Source of the DNA: CAZKVJ01 sp964556225
Lineage (GTDB): Bacteria > Actinomycetota > Acidimicrobiia > Acidimicrobiales > Ilumatobacteraceae
Direction of reading: 5' to 3'
Length of the DNA stretch: 64,000 nucleotides
Assembly (NCBI GenBank): GCA_964556225.1
Contig: CAZKVJ010000006.1
Coordinates: forward strand, 62,001 to 126,000
Shown here: positions 33,526 through 42,235 of the stretch, in pieces
Layout of the letters: each line of letters starts with the position of its first letter
Numbering within the stretch: position 1 is the stretch's first letter
Made by a program: the position numbers and the translations under genes
The notes under the pieces: model-generated
Database searches by the model: none
Seen by the model: the letters and a program-made list of their open reading frames with translations, nothing else
Told to the model about the DNA's origin: nothing

Positions 33526-34521
33526 ATGATCGATCTGGCCTCTGGCCTGAGCGTCGGGATCGGCAGCCTGCCCCACCGCGACGCGTCCAGCGCCGCTGCG
33601 TTCGCGCTCGAGGCGTGCGAGCTGGCGACGATGCCGACGCTCCCGCGCCGCTCCGCAGCCGAGGGGATGATCGCCCAGGCGGTTGTCGGCCTCGAAGGCG
33701 TCACCATCGGCCACTACGGCAGCCTGTCGGTCGACGCCCGGCGCGTCGATCCGCTCGCGCCGGTCGTGACGGACATCGACCACGAGGCGTTCGGCGGGTT
33801 CCGGGCCTTCCTCGATGCGGCGGCGGGGCGGTCCGGTCCGGTGAAGTGGCAGATGGTCGGCCCGGTCACGCTCGGCTTCGCGCTCGAGCGGGCCGGGGTG
33901 CCGGCCAGCCTGGCGTTCGACACTGCGGTGCGCGCCGTGCGCTCGCACGTCCAGGTGCTGTCGGCCATCGTCGCCGAGCGCTTGCCCGGCTGCCAGCAGG
34001 TCGTGTTCCTCGACGAGCCGTCGTTCGGCGAGGCGTGGCAGCACGGGTCGTCCGTCGCACCGGACACGGCCATCGACCTGCTCTCCGGCGCGCTGGCGGC
34101 GGTGGAGCCGCAAGGGATCGCCGGTGTGCACAGCTGCGGCAGCACCGACACCGCGGCCCTGCTGGCAGCCGGGCCGAGCGTGCTGTCGCTCCCGGCCCTC
34201 CCGGAGTTGGTGGAGGTGGCCGGGTACCTCGCCGCGTTCCTCGAGCGGGGTGGCTGGGTGGCGTGGGGGGTCGTGCCCACCGACGGGCCGATCCCGCAGT
34301 CCGTCGAGCGCCCGTGGCGGAACCTCAGCGCCCTGTGGTGCCAGCTCGTCCAGCGAGGGTGCGACCCGGTGCTCCTGCGGCGCCAGGCGATGGTGTCACC
34401 GGCGTGCGGCTTGGCCCTGCACGCCGAGGAGATCGCCGACCGGGTGTTCCGGCTCACCCGCGAGGTGGCCGGACGGGTGCGTGACCAGGCGGTCGCCACC
34501 CGGCTCACCGTCGGTGCCTGA
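33526..34521 (+). CDS. MetE C-terminal-domain-like (cobalamin-independent methyltransferase fold) protein
   Basis: This 331-residue single-domain protein starts GLSVGIGSLPHRDASSAAAF. It has the substrate-side VKWQMVGPVTLGFALERAG and the zinc ligands seen in MetE: His and Cys in GVHSCGSTDTAAL, and a late Cys in VSPACGLALHAEE. The N-terminal half of MetE is absent, so it resembles core-MetE or archaeal-type methyltransferases. The methyl donor is unknown. ATG 33526 follows GGAGAGG at 8 nt. Confidence 0.82.
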   Translation: MIDLASGLSVGIGSLPHRDASSAAAFALEACELATMPTLPRRSAAEGMIAQAVVGLEGVTIGHYGSLSVDARRVDPLAPVVTDIDHEAFGGFRAFLDAAAGRSGPVKWQMVGPVTLGFALERAGVPASLAFDTAVRAVRSHVQVLSAIVAERLPGCQQVVFLDEPSFGEAWQHGSSVAPDTAIDLLSGALAAVEPQGIAGVHSCGSTDTAALLAAGPSVLSLPALPELVEVAGYLAAFLERGGWVAWGVVPTDGPIPQSVERPWRNLSALWCQLVQRGCDPVLLRRQAMVSPACGLALHAEEIADRVFRLTREVAGRVRDQAVATRLTVGA

Positions 34522-34537
34522 GCCCGCCGCCGGCCGT

Positions 34538-34543
34538 TAGCGT
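34538..34543 (+). promoter_or_regulatory. -10 box (TAGCGT) of ligA
   Basis: TAGCGT ends 5 nt before GTG 34549 and 8 nt before ATG 34552; the latter spacing is closer to that at other genes, favouring ATG. Confidence 0.5.
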
Positions 34544-34551
34544 TCGCCGTG

Positions 34552-36669
34552 ATGGCCGAGCCGCCCACCGACGCCACCGACCCCGCCGTGCGCGCCGCGC
34601 AGATGCGCGACCAGATCCGCTACCACGATCGGCGCTACTACGAGCTCGACGCACCGGAGATCAGCGACGCCGACTACGACGCGCTCGTCCGGGAGCTGCG
34701 CCGGATCGAGGAGGAGCACCCCGACGTGGTGGTGCCGGACTCGCCGACGGCGCGTGTGAGCGGCGTCGCCACGACGACGTTCGCGCCGGTCGAGCACCGC
34801 GTCCCGATGACGAGCCTCGACAACGCCATGGACGCGGAGGAGCTGGTGGCGTGGGGGGAGCGGGTGGCCCGGGGGCTCGGGGACGAACAGGTCGCCTACG
34901 TGTGCGAGCTGAAGATCGACGGCCTCGCCGTCAGCGTTCGCTACGAGCGCGGCCGGCTGGTCCAGGCTGCCACCCGCGGCGACGGGCGCGTCGGCGAGGA
35001 CGTCACCCCGAACGTGGCGACGATCGCCGCGATCCCGCATCGGCTGACGGCAGTGCCCCCGCCCGATGTGCTCGAGGTCCGTGGCGAGGTCTACATGTCG
35101 GTGCCGGCGTTCGAGGCGCTGCGAGCGGCCAAGATGGCCGAGAACGAGGCGCGCGTGGCGGCGGGTCGCAAGCCGGAGCCGGTGCCGGTCAACCCCCGCA
35201 ACGCCGGCGCGGGCAGCCTGCGGCAGAAGGACCCGAGCATCACCGCCCAGCGGCAGCTGGCCTTCTGGAGCTATCAGCTCGGCGAGGTGGCCGGCGGACC
35301 GGCGCTCTCCAGCCACCACGAGACGCTGGCCTACCTGCGCGAGGTCGGCCTTCCGGTCAACCCGGAGATCGCCGTGCTGCACTCGCTCGACGAGGTCCTC
35401 CAGTTCTGCGAGCGCTGGCAGGCGCACCGACACGACCTCGACTACGAGATCGACGGCGTGGTGGTGAAGGTCGACGACCTGCGCCAGCGGGAGGTGCTCG
35501 GCTTCACGTCGAAGGCGCCGCGATGGGCCATCGCCTACAAGTTCCCACCCGAGGAGCGCACCACGATCCTTCGCGACATCCAGGTGTCGGTCGGGCGCAC
35601 GGGCCGGGTCACGCCGTTCGCGGTGCTCGAGCCGGTGTTCGTCGGGGGGTCCACCGTCAGCATGGCGACACTGCACAACGAGGACCAGGTGCGGGCGAAG
35701 GACGTTCGCCCCGGTGACACCGTCGTGGTGCGCAAGGCCGGCGACGTGATCCCCGAGGTGGTCGGGCCCGTGCTGTCACTGCGTCCTGAGGGCACCGAGC
35801 CGTGGGTGTTCCCGACGGTGTGCCCCTGCCCGCTGGGCAGCACGCTGGTGCGCGCCGAGGGGGAGGCCGACACCCGCTGCGTCGAGCCGGAGTGCCCCTA
35901 TCAACGTGACCAGCGGATCATCCACTTCGCGTCGAGGGGCGGCATGGACATCGAGGGCCTCGGCGAGCGCACCGTGTTCGCGCTGTCGGACCGGGGGCTC
36001 GTCCAGGATGCCGGCGACCTGTACTCGCTCGGCATGGACGACCTCTTGAGCCTCGACGGCTTCGGCCAGGTGAGCGCCGCCAACCTCCTCGCCGCGATCG
36101 AGCACTCGAAGTCGCGGCCGCTGGCCAAGCTGTTGACGGCGCTCGGCATCAAGCACCTCGGTCCCGCCGCGTCCGAGGCACTGGCTCGCGCCTTCGGCAA
36201 CCTCGACGCGATCATGGCCGCGTCGGAGGCCGACCTGGCGGCGGTCGACGGCGTAGGTCCGGTGATCGCCGCATCGATCGTCGCGTGGTTCCAGCGCGCC
36301 GAGCACCGTGCGCTCGTCGACAAGCTCCGCCGCGCCGGCGTCGAGCTCGGCCGGGTCGAGGCGTCGGCGCTGCCGCAGGTGCTCGCCGGCAAGGCGGTGG
36401 TGGTGACCGGCACGCTCGAGGGCTTCAGCCGCGAGCAGGCCGAGGCGGCCATCAAGGATCGGGGCGGCAAGAGCCCCGGCAGCGTCAGCGCCAAGACCTT
36501 CGCCGTGGTCGTGGGGGCCGAGCCGGGCGCCAGCAAGCTGGCCAAGGCCACCTCACTCGGCGTGCCGCTGCTCGACGAGCGAGGCTTGCGGCACCTGCTC
36601 GAGACCGGGGAGCTCCCCCCGGACGGTCCGATGGCGGATGGTCAGATGACCTCGAACTCCCAGGAGTAG
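34552..36669 (+). CDS. ligA: NAD-dependent DNA ligase
   Basis: This 705-residue ligase is of full length for the family. In order: the Ia domain with the NAD-binding YYxxD-like RRYYELDAPEISDADYD, the adenylation motif with Lys121 in CELKIDGLAVSV, the OB-fold (VSVGRTGRVTPFAVLEPV), a four-Cys zinc finger, helix-hairpin-helix repeats and a C-terminal BRCT domain (LAGKAVVVTGTLEGFSREQ). The zinc finger is odd: the first two Cys read CPCPLG instead of the usual CPxCG. Start ATG 34552; GTG 34549 is possible. The last 28 nt overlap a convergent gene. Confidence 0.97.
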   Translation: MAEPPTDATDPAVRAAQMRDQIRYHDRRYYELDAPEISDADYDALVRELRRIEEEHPDVVVPDSPTARVSGVATTTFAPVEHRVPMTSLDNAMDAEELVAWGERVARGLGDEQVAYVCELKIDGLAVSVRYERGRLVQAATRGDGRVGEDVTPNVATIAAIPHRLTAVPPPDVLEVRGEVYMSVPAFEALRAAKMAENEARVAAGRKPEPVPVNPRNAGAGSLRQKDPSITAQRQLAFWSYQLGEVAGGPALSSHHETLAYLREVGLPVNPEIAVLHSLDEVLQFCERWQAHRHDLDYEIDGVVVKVDDLRQREVLGFTSKAPRWAIAYKFPPEERTTILRDIQVSVGRTGRVTPFAVLEPVFVGGSTVSMATLHNEDQVRAKDVRPGDTVVVRKAGDVIPEVVGPVLSLRPEGTEPWVFPTVCPCPLGSTLVRAEGEADTRCVEPECPYQRDQRIIHFASRGGMDIEGLGERTVFALSDRGLVQDAGDLYSLGMDDLLSLDGFGQVSAANLLAAIEHSKSRPLAKLLTALGIKHLGPAASEALARAFGNLDAIMAASEADLAAVDGVGPVIAASIVAWFQRAEHRALVDKLRRAGVELGRVEASALPQVLAGKAVVVTGTLEGFSREQAEAAIKDRGGKSPGSVSAKTFAVVVGAEPGASKLAKATSLGVPLLDERGLRHLLETGELPPDGPMADGQMTSNSQE

Positions 36670-37139
36670 GACGACGCTCGGTCGCGGCTCTCGTCGGAGC
36701 GCCAGAACACCACGGTCGCCTCGACCGTGCCCTGGGGCAGCTCCTCGATCAGCGCACCCTCGGTGGGGGTGAAGCTCAGCACCTGGTTGCCGGGATCGAA
36801 GATGGCCGTCGGCGGGAGCTCGACCTGCTCGCCGGGCAGCGGGGCGGCCCCGCCTGCGGTGAGCTCGTCGAGGCGGGTGACGGGCAGCTCGACGCCTTGG
36901 ACGATCAGCACCCCCTCGTAGCCGAGCGCGAGGTCGGCGCTGATCGAGGTCTGGCGCAGCACCGCGGTGTCGCCGTCGCCCGGTGACACGCCCTCGACCG
37001 CCTCGGGAAGGTTCAGGGCGTCGCGGCCGGTCTCGGCCGACATGAGGCCGATGGCGATGAGCACCATCCCGACGGCCACGCCGAGGCTGATGAGCAGCAC
37101 GGGCCAGTCGATGCGCCGGGGACGGAGGGGGCGGCTCAC
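36642..37139 (-). CDS. Membrane-anchored protein of unknown function
   Basis: The product has 165 residues. A basic N-terminus (MSRPLRPRRIDWP) precedes one membrane helix (VLLISLGVAVGMVLIAIGLM), and an extracytoplasmic acidic domain of ~125 residues follows, ending SSYSWEFEVI. No Cys lipobox is visible. GTG 37139 is 8 nt after GAGAAT. It is divergent from the PASTA protein and may be an envelope component, but this is position-based guessing. Confidence 0.7.
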   Translation of the reverse strand: MSRPLRPRRIDWPVLLISLGVAVGMVLIAIGLMSAETGRDALNLPEAVEGVSPGDGDTAVLRQTSISADLALGYEGVLIVQGVELPVTRLDELTAGGAAPLPGEQVELPPTAIFDPGNQVLSFTPTEGALIEELPQGTVEATVVFWRSDESRDRASSYSWEFEVI

Positions 37140-37213
37140 GGGACGCCATTCTCACGGTTCCGGGCCGGGAATCCCACCCGCGAGGGTGCCATGATCCACC
37201 CTGCGGCACACGG

Positions 37214-37219
37214 TAGGTT
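37214..37219 (+). promoter_or_regulatory. -10 box (TAGGTT) of the PASTA protein gene
   Basis: TAGGTT ends 9 nt before ATG 37229, within the 89-nt divergent gap. Confidence 0.5.
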
Positions 37220-37228
37220 CGGCTCGCC

Positions 37229-39307
37229 ATGGCGTCGGACGAGTCATCACTGATCGGGCGAGTCATCGCGAGCCGCTATCGCCTCGAGGCGAAGCGGGGC
37301 TCCGGCGCGATGTCGACCATGTACGTCGCCACCGATCTCCAGCTGTCACGTCCCGTCGCGGTCAAGCTGCTCGACGGCGAGGGCTCGGACCCGCTGGCCG
37401 GCGACGAGCAGCTCATCGCAGTGTTCCGCGCCAGCCAGCAGGCGGCGGCCGGGCTCGACCACCCCAACCTCGCGTCCGTCGAGGACTGGGGAGAGGAGAC
37501 CATCGAGGGTCGTCGCACGCTGTACACGGTGCAGGAGCTCCTGAGCGGCGGGAGCCTTCGCGAGATGCTCGACCGAGGCCGGCTGCTCACCCCGTCGCAG
37601 ATGCTCGTCGTCGGGCTCGACCTGTGCCGCGGCCTCGACTACGCCCACCGGCGCGGGGTGGTGCACGGTGAGGTCCACCCGGGGTCCGTCGTGTTCGGCG
37701 ACGACCGCCGGGCCCGTCTCACCGACCTCGGGGTGTCGTGGGTCATGGCCGAGCGCGCGTGGGCAGACCCCGACGGCGTCGATCTCGAGCGGGCCCGCTA
37801 CGCCGCTCCGGAGATGGCCCGGGACGGCCGCCCGACGGAGAAGGCCGACGTGTACGCGCTGTGCCTGACACTGCTCGAGTCGGTCACCGGGCAGCTCCCC
37901 TTCACCGCCGATTCGGCCGTCGCCGCCCTGGCCAACCGGGCCGACCGCCTCATGCCGGTCTCGGCCGACCTGGGTCCGCTCGCCGCCGTCCTCGAGCGGG
38001 CCGGGCGTCCGGACCCCGCGGAGCGCTCGAGTGCCGCCGAGCTGGGCCGGGCCCTGGTCCAGGCAGCCGAGAAGCTGCCACGTCCGGCGCCGATCCCGAT
38101 CGTCGGTGGTGGGCTGTTCGCAGACGTCAGCGGTCCCATCTCCCGACCGGTCGCCCCGACCGAGGCGGGTGCACCGCTGCAGCTCCGCGACGTCGCCCCG
38201 CCGGCGGCGGTGGCCGTGGCCGCGGCGTCGGCACCCCCGCCTGCATCGCCGGCACCTCCGGCGGCACCCAGTGCAACGACCGAGGCCGTTCCCCCACCTC
38301 GGCCCGCGCCCCCCGGTCCGCCGGCGCTCTACGACGACGCCGCCCTCGACACCGACGAGGCGCCGCTGCGTCGCCGGCGGGGGCGACGCGCGCTCGCCTG
38401 GATCGCCGGGGCCGTCGTCCTGGCCGCGGCTGGCGTGCTCGGCTACTTCGTGTACCAGGCGCTGTCCACCCAGAGCCACGAGGTGCCGGCGGAGATCGTC
38501 GGGATGCCCCAGGCCGAGGCCCTCAACCTCATCGCCGGGTTCGACTGGGAGGTCGTCGAGCGGTTCGATCGCTCGGACGAGCCCGGCATCGAGGTGGGCG
38601 ACGTGATCCGCACCGACCCTGCTCCGGGCACTCGTCTCGACGAGGGCGCCACCTTGCTCATGTACGTCTCCGAGGGCCCACTGCTCCACCCGCTACCAGA
38701 GCTGGCCGGCCAGACCCTCGACGACGCGACGATCGCGCTGGAGTCGGCCTCGCTCGCCATCGGTTCGGTCGGGCAGCGCTACGACGAGCTCGTCCCCGAG
38801 GGGGCGGTCATCGAGTGGTCCGTCCCCGGCCAGCCCGGTCTGGTGGCGGGCCAGCAGGTGCCCACGGGCACGACGGTCGACGTCATCGTGTCGCAGGGTC
38901 CCGAGCCCCGGACGGTCCCGGATCTCATCGGGCTCACCCCCAACGAGGTCCAGGCGGTCGCCGAGCAGCTCGGCCTCGTCGCCGTGCAGTACCCGGACGT
39001 CTTCAACGACACGATCGCCCGCGGTGCCGTCGCCGTCCAGTCGCCGGTCGCCGGCGAGGTGGTCGAGCGCGGCGCCGAGGTGCGGTACTCGCTGTCGAAG
39101 GGCCCCGATGTCGTCGTGATGCCGTTCCTCGCCGGGCTCGACTTCACCGGGGTGCAGCAGGCGATCCTCGACGCCGGCCTGCAGGTGGGGACCGTCACCG
39201 GCAACACGGCCGGCCCGCTCAGCGGTGCGTTCGCCAACGGCGGCGCCGTGCAGGGCGGGCAGCTGCTGCGCCGCGGCACCGTCATCGACCTCGTCTACGC
39301 GCCGTAG
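37229..39307 (+). CDS. PknB-like PASTA protein with a probably inactive kinase domain
   Basis: The product has 692 residues. Residues ~15-285 have the Ser/Thr kinase fold: glycine loop KRGSGAMSTMYVA, Lys46 in VAVKLL and APE in YAAPEMA (193-195). The catalytic loop reads VVHGEVHPGSVVF where active kinases have HRDxKPxN: Asp is Glu148, Lys is His150 and Asn is Ser153. DFG is DLG (166-168), and the helix-C Glu seems missing (FRASQQAAAGLDHPN). A Pro/Ala-rich linker, one membrane helix (~388-412) and four extracellular PASTA repeats follow. PASTA domains bind peptidoglycan or muropeptides, so it may sense the wall as a pseudokinase scaffold. Confidence 0.9.
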   Translation: MASDESSLIGRVIASRYRLEAKRGSGAMSTMYVATDLQLSRPVAVKLLDGEGSDPLAGDEQLIAVFRASQQAAAGLDHPNLASVEDWGEETIEGRRTLYTVQELLSGGSLREMLDRGRLLTPSQMLVVGLDLCRGLDYAHRRGVVHGEVHPGSVVFGDDRRARLTDLGVSWVMAERAWADPDGVDLERARYAAPEMARDGRPTEKADVYALCLTLLESVTGQLPFTADSAVAALANRADRLMPVSADLGPLAAVLERAGRPDPAERSSAAELGRALVQAAEKLPRPAPIPIVGGGLFADVSGPISRPVAPTEAGAPLQLRDVAPPAAVAVAAASAPPPASPAPPAAPSATTEAVPPPRPAPPGPPALYDDAALDTDEAPLRRRRGRRALAWIAGAVVLAAAGVLGYFVYQALSTQSHEVPAEIVGMPQAEALNLIAGFDWEVVERFDRSDEPGIEVGDVIRTDPAPGTRLDEGATLLMYVSEGPLLHPLPELAGQTLDDATIALESASLAIGSVGQRYDELVPEGAVIEWSVPGQPGLVAGQQVPTGTTVDVIVSQGPEPRTVPDLIGLTPNEVQAVAEQLGLVAVQYPDVFNDTIARGAVAVQSPVAGEVVERGAEVRYSLSKGPDVVVMPFLAGLDFTGVQQAILDAGLQVGTVTGNTAGPLSGAFANGGAVQGGQLLRRGTVIDLVYAP

Positions 39308-39338
39308 CGCCGGTTCTGCGCCGGGGCCGGGCGGCCGG

Positions 39339-39344
39339 TACGGT
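39339..39344 (+). promoter_or_regulatory. -10 box (TACGGT) of the SDR-MFS operon
   Basis: TACGGT lies 48 nt before ATG 39393. Unlike most promoters here, the mRNA would carry a leader with a GGGAGG ribosome binding site. Confidence 0.4.
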
Positions 39345-39392
39345 GTCGGATCGCGCCCCCAGGGCCGGGCGCGCAGGGAGGACGCCGACACC

Positions 39393-40271
39393 ATGGGAAT
39401 GCTCGACGGACGGGTTGCGATCATCACCGGCGCCGGTCGGGGGATCGGCAGGGAGCACGCGCTGCTCTTTGCCCAGGAGGGCGCGAAGGTGGTCATCAAC
39501 GACCTGGGTGGCGCGAACGACGGCACGGGAGCCGATCAGACCCCGGCCCAGCAGGTCGTCGAGGAGATCCGCGCCATGGGCGGCGAGGCGATTGCCAACG
39601 GCGACAACGTGGCCGACTGGGAGGGCGCCCAACGCCTCGTCAACGCTGCGGTCGAGGCGTTCGGAGACCTCGACATCCTGGTGAACAACGCCGGGATCCT
39701 CCGCGACCGGGTGCTCGTCAACATGACCGAGGAGGAGTGGGACGCGGTCATCGCCGTGCACCTCAAGGGCCACTTCGCCCCCACGCGGTGGGCGGCCGCC
39801 TACTGGCGCGAGCAGTCCAAGGCCGGCGTCGACAAGCCCCGCAACCTGGTGCACACCTCCTCCACGTCGGGGCTGCTCGCCAACCCCGGTCAGGCCAACT
39901 ACGGCGCCGCCAAGTCCGGCATCGCCACGTTCAGCCAGATCGCGGCCAAGGAGCTGTCCCGCTACGGCGTGAAGAGCAACTGCATCGCCCCCGCCGCTCG
40001 CACCCGTCTCACGCTCGCCACGCCCGGTCTCGGTGACATGCTGGCCGCCCCGGAGGGTGCGTTCGACGTGTGGGATCCGGCGAACATCTCCCCGCTCGTG
40101 GCGTACCTGGCCACCGCGGACTGCCCGTTCACCGGCGAGACCTTCTTCGTGCAGGGCGGCACCGTCACCCGCTTCCGCAGCTGGGAGTTCGGCGACAAGA
40201 TCGAGCGTGACAGCCGCTGGACGGTGGAGGAGCTGGCCCAGGCGCTGGCGCCGCTGGCCGACCCGAGGTGA
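39393..40271 (+). CDS. Short-chain dehydrogenase, hydroxyacyl-CoA/hydroxysteroid type
   Basis: This 292-residue SDR has TGAGRGIGREHALLFAQEGA and an insertion after the second strand (NDLGGANDGTGADQTPAQQV) like that of peroxisomal multifunctional enzyme-type 3-hydroxyacyl-CoA dehydrogenases. It also has NNAGILRDRVLVNM and the catalytic STSGLLANPGQANYGAAKSG (YxxxK). This subgroup usually oxidises 3-hydroxyacyl-CoAs or hydroxysteroids. The ATG follows GGGAGGAC. Its stop overlaps the start of an MFS exporter (GTGA). Confidence 0.9.
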   Translation: MGMLDGRVAIITGAGRGIGREHALLFAQEGAKVVINDLGGANDGTGADQTPAQQVVEEIRAMGGEAIANGDNVADWEGAQRLVNAAVEAFGDLDILVNNAGILRDRVLVNMTEEEWDAVIAVHLKGHFAPTRWAAAYWREQSKAGVDKPRNLVHTSSTSGLLANPGQANYGAAKSGIATFSQIAAKELSRYGVKSNCIAPAARTRLTLATPGLGDMLAAPEGAFDVWDPANISPLVAYLATADCPFTGETFFVQGGTVTRFRSWEFGDKIERDSRWTVEELAQALAPLADPR

Positions 40272-41773
40272 CCGTCGGCTCCGACCCGGGAGCCGAACAG
40301 GGTCGTCGCAGCGCCGACGACCACCTGACCCACACCCTGCCGGTCGACGCCGCCGGCGTCGACGAGCTCGGCGTCGTCCCGTGGCCGATCCTGCTGCGAC
40401 GCCGTCTCGCGCACCGGACCGGGATCGATCGGAAGTGGGCCACGCTCATCGTGGTCTTGAGCGGGGTCTTCACCGTCTCGTTCACGATCACGCTGCTGGT
40501 CGTCTCGCTCGAGACGATCGCCGACGAGCTCGACAGCAGCGTCACCACCCTGAACTGGGCGATCACGGCGCCGATGCTGGCCTTCGGGGTGGTCGGGCCG
40601 GCATTCGGCAAGCTCGGTGACCTGTACGGGCACAAGCGCGTGTTCGTGCTGGGCCTCAGCGGTGCGGCGGTGTTCGCCCTGGCCACGGCGTTCGCCTGGA
40701 GCGCGCCGAGCCTCATCTTGTTCCGGACCCTGTCGGCGTCCGCCGGGTCGGCCACCGGGCCGGCGGCGATGGCCTACATCAACCAGCTCTTCCCCCCGGA
40801 CCAGCGAGTCCGGCCACTCGGGTACTGGAGCTTCGTGTCGGCCGGGGCACCGGTCATCGGCGTCGTCGCCGGTGCGCCGCTGGTGGAAGCGGTCGGTTGG
40901 CGGGTGATCTTCCTGATCCAGGCGCCGCTGTCGCTGGCCGGGGTGCTGGTCGCCGTGTGGCTCCTGCCGCCGACGGCCAGGGCGCCGCGGGTGCGCTTCG
41001 ATGTCGCCGGCTCGGTGACCCTCGGCATCGGCGTGGCCTCGTTGCTGCTCGGCATCAGCCAGGCTCGCACCTGGGGGTGGACGAGCCCGGCCATCCTGGC
41101 GCTGCTCGGCGTCGGCGTGGTCCTCCTCGTCTCGTTCGTGCTGGTGGAGCGGCGGGCCGAGGAGCCGCTGATGCCGCTGCGGTGGGCGCGCACCCGCAAC
41201 GTCGCGTTCCCGGTGGCCAGCCAGTCCCTGACGAACTTCGCCTACATGGGGGGCTTCATCGTCGTCCCCCAGCTGCTCGAGCGGGGACTCGGGATGACGC
41301 CGTCGGAGATCTCCTGGCTGGTCATCGCCCGGCCGCTGACGTTCTCGATCGTGGCCCCCACCGCGGCGGTGCTCACGGTGCGCTGGGGTGAGCGCACGTC
41401 GGGGGTGCTCGGGTCGCTGGGGGTGGTGGTGTCCATGTTGATGATGTCGGCGATCAGCGACGGCGTGGCCGACTGGTTCATCGTCGTCGCGCTGGCGCTG
41501 TCCGGGGCGGGGCTGGGGATCGCGTCACCGGCGATGACCTCGCTGGTGGCCAACGCCGTCGATGACACCGACCTCGGGGTCGCAGGGGCGATGCAGCAGC
41601 TGATGGCGCAGCTCGGTGCGGTGGTGGGGGCGACGGTGATGGTGACCGTGCAGGCCGCGACGGGTGGCAGTCTGGTGGAGGGCTACCAGCACGCGTTCTG
41701 GGTGGGGGCCGCCGTCGCCGGGTCGGGCACGGTGGCGGCAGCGTTCGTCCGCTCGATGTCCCGTCCGCGCTGA
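40268..41773 (+). CDS. MFS transporter, EmrB/QacA (DHA2) type
   Basis: The product has 501 residues. After a soluble N-terminus of ~55 residues, the predicted helices (about 14) contain the DHA2 signatures LNWAITAPMLAFGVVGPAFG and KLGDLYGHKRVFVLGLSGAA (motif A). The motif C-like segment is SFVSAGAPVIGVVAGAPLVE. Such proteins export drugs or hydrophobic compounds using the proton gradient. GTG 40268 overlaps the SDR stop, hinting at shared handling of a lipid or xenobiotic (inference). Confidence 0.9.
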   Translation: MTVGSDPGAEQGRRSADDHLTHTLPVDAAGVDELGVVPWPILLRRRLAHRTGIDRKWATLIVVLSGVFTVSFTITLLVVSLETIADELDSSVTTLNWAITAPMLAFGVVGPAFGKLGDLYGHKRVFVLGLSGAAVFALATAFAWSAPSLILFRTLSASAGSATGPAAMAYINQLFPPDQRVRPLGYWSFVSAGAPVIGVVAGAPLVEAVGWRVIFLIQAPLSLAGVLVAVWLLPPTARAPRVRFDVAGSVTLGIGVASLLLGISQARTWGWTSPAILALLGVGVVLLVSFVLVERRAEEPLMPLRWARTRNVAFPVASQSLTNFAYMGGFIVVPQLLERGLGMTPSEISWLVIARPLTFSIVAPTAAVLTVRWGERTSGVLGSLGVVVSMLMMSAISDGVADWFIVVALALSGAGLGIASPAMTSLVANAVDDTDLGVAGAMQQLMAQLGAVVGATVMVTVQAATGGSLVEGYQHAFWVGAAVAGSGTVAAAFVRSMSRPR

Positions 41774-41793
41774 CCCGCCGGGCCGAGCGCCGG

Positions 41794-42201
41794 TCAGGCC
41801 GTGATGTCGCGGATCTCGGAGGCGATCCGCTGGGAGACCTCGTCTTGGGGCATGGAGGTCTGCATCGCCATCATCTTCATCATGTCGCCCTGGACCTTGA
41901 CCTTGCCGCCCATGAAGGCCTGCATGGCGGCCTGCTGGTCCTGCTCGACGAAGAGCTTGCGGGCGGTGTCGTAGTCCGTGGTGATCGTGAAGTCGGGGGC
42001 CTCGAGCTCGCCCAGGTCCATCTCCACCTCACCGGACGAGGTGTCGATGAAGGCGCGGACGGTGCCGTCGCCGAACGGCACGTCCGTGATCACCTGGTTG
42101 GCGCGGATGGCCACCGTCACCTTGGGCACCTGGTCGTGGTACTTGTGGCGGATCTCCTTGGCGGCTTCCATCCACGACTGCGACATGAACGGGTGCGACA
42201 T
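41794..42201 (-). CDS. SCP2 sterol-binding domain protein
   Basis: The product has 135 residues. The sequence VRAFIDTSSGEVEMDLGELE, then DFTITTDYDTARKLFVEQDQ and AFMGGKVKVQGDMMKMMAMQ, is the SCP2-like core that binds lipids or acyl-CoA; the end is Met-rich. ATG 42201 follows GGAGGGAAGC. It is 34 nt downstream of the menC-type gene on the same strand. Confidence 0.88.
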   Translation of the reverse strand: MSHPFMSQSWMEAAKEIRHKYHDQVPKVTVAIRANQVITDVPFGDGTVRAFIDTSSGEVEMDLGELEAPDFTITTDYDTARKLFVEQDQQAAMQAFMGGKVKVQGDMMKMMAMQTSMPQDEVSQRIASEIRDITA

Positions 42202-42235
42202 GCTTCCCTCCAGAGCTCGACGCGTGCTGGTGACG

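Noticed and set aside
30490..34131. Open frame of over 1,200 codons on the minus strand
   Set aside because: It lies antisense to the cysteine desulfurase, mnmA, MetE-like and other clear genes and its translation is low-complexity Arg/His/Gly; it is a GC-bias artefact.
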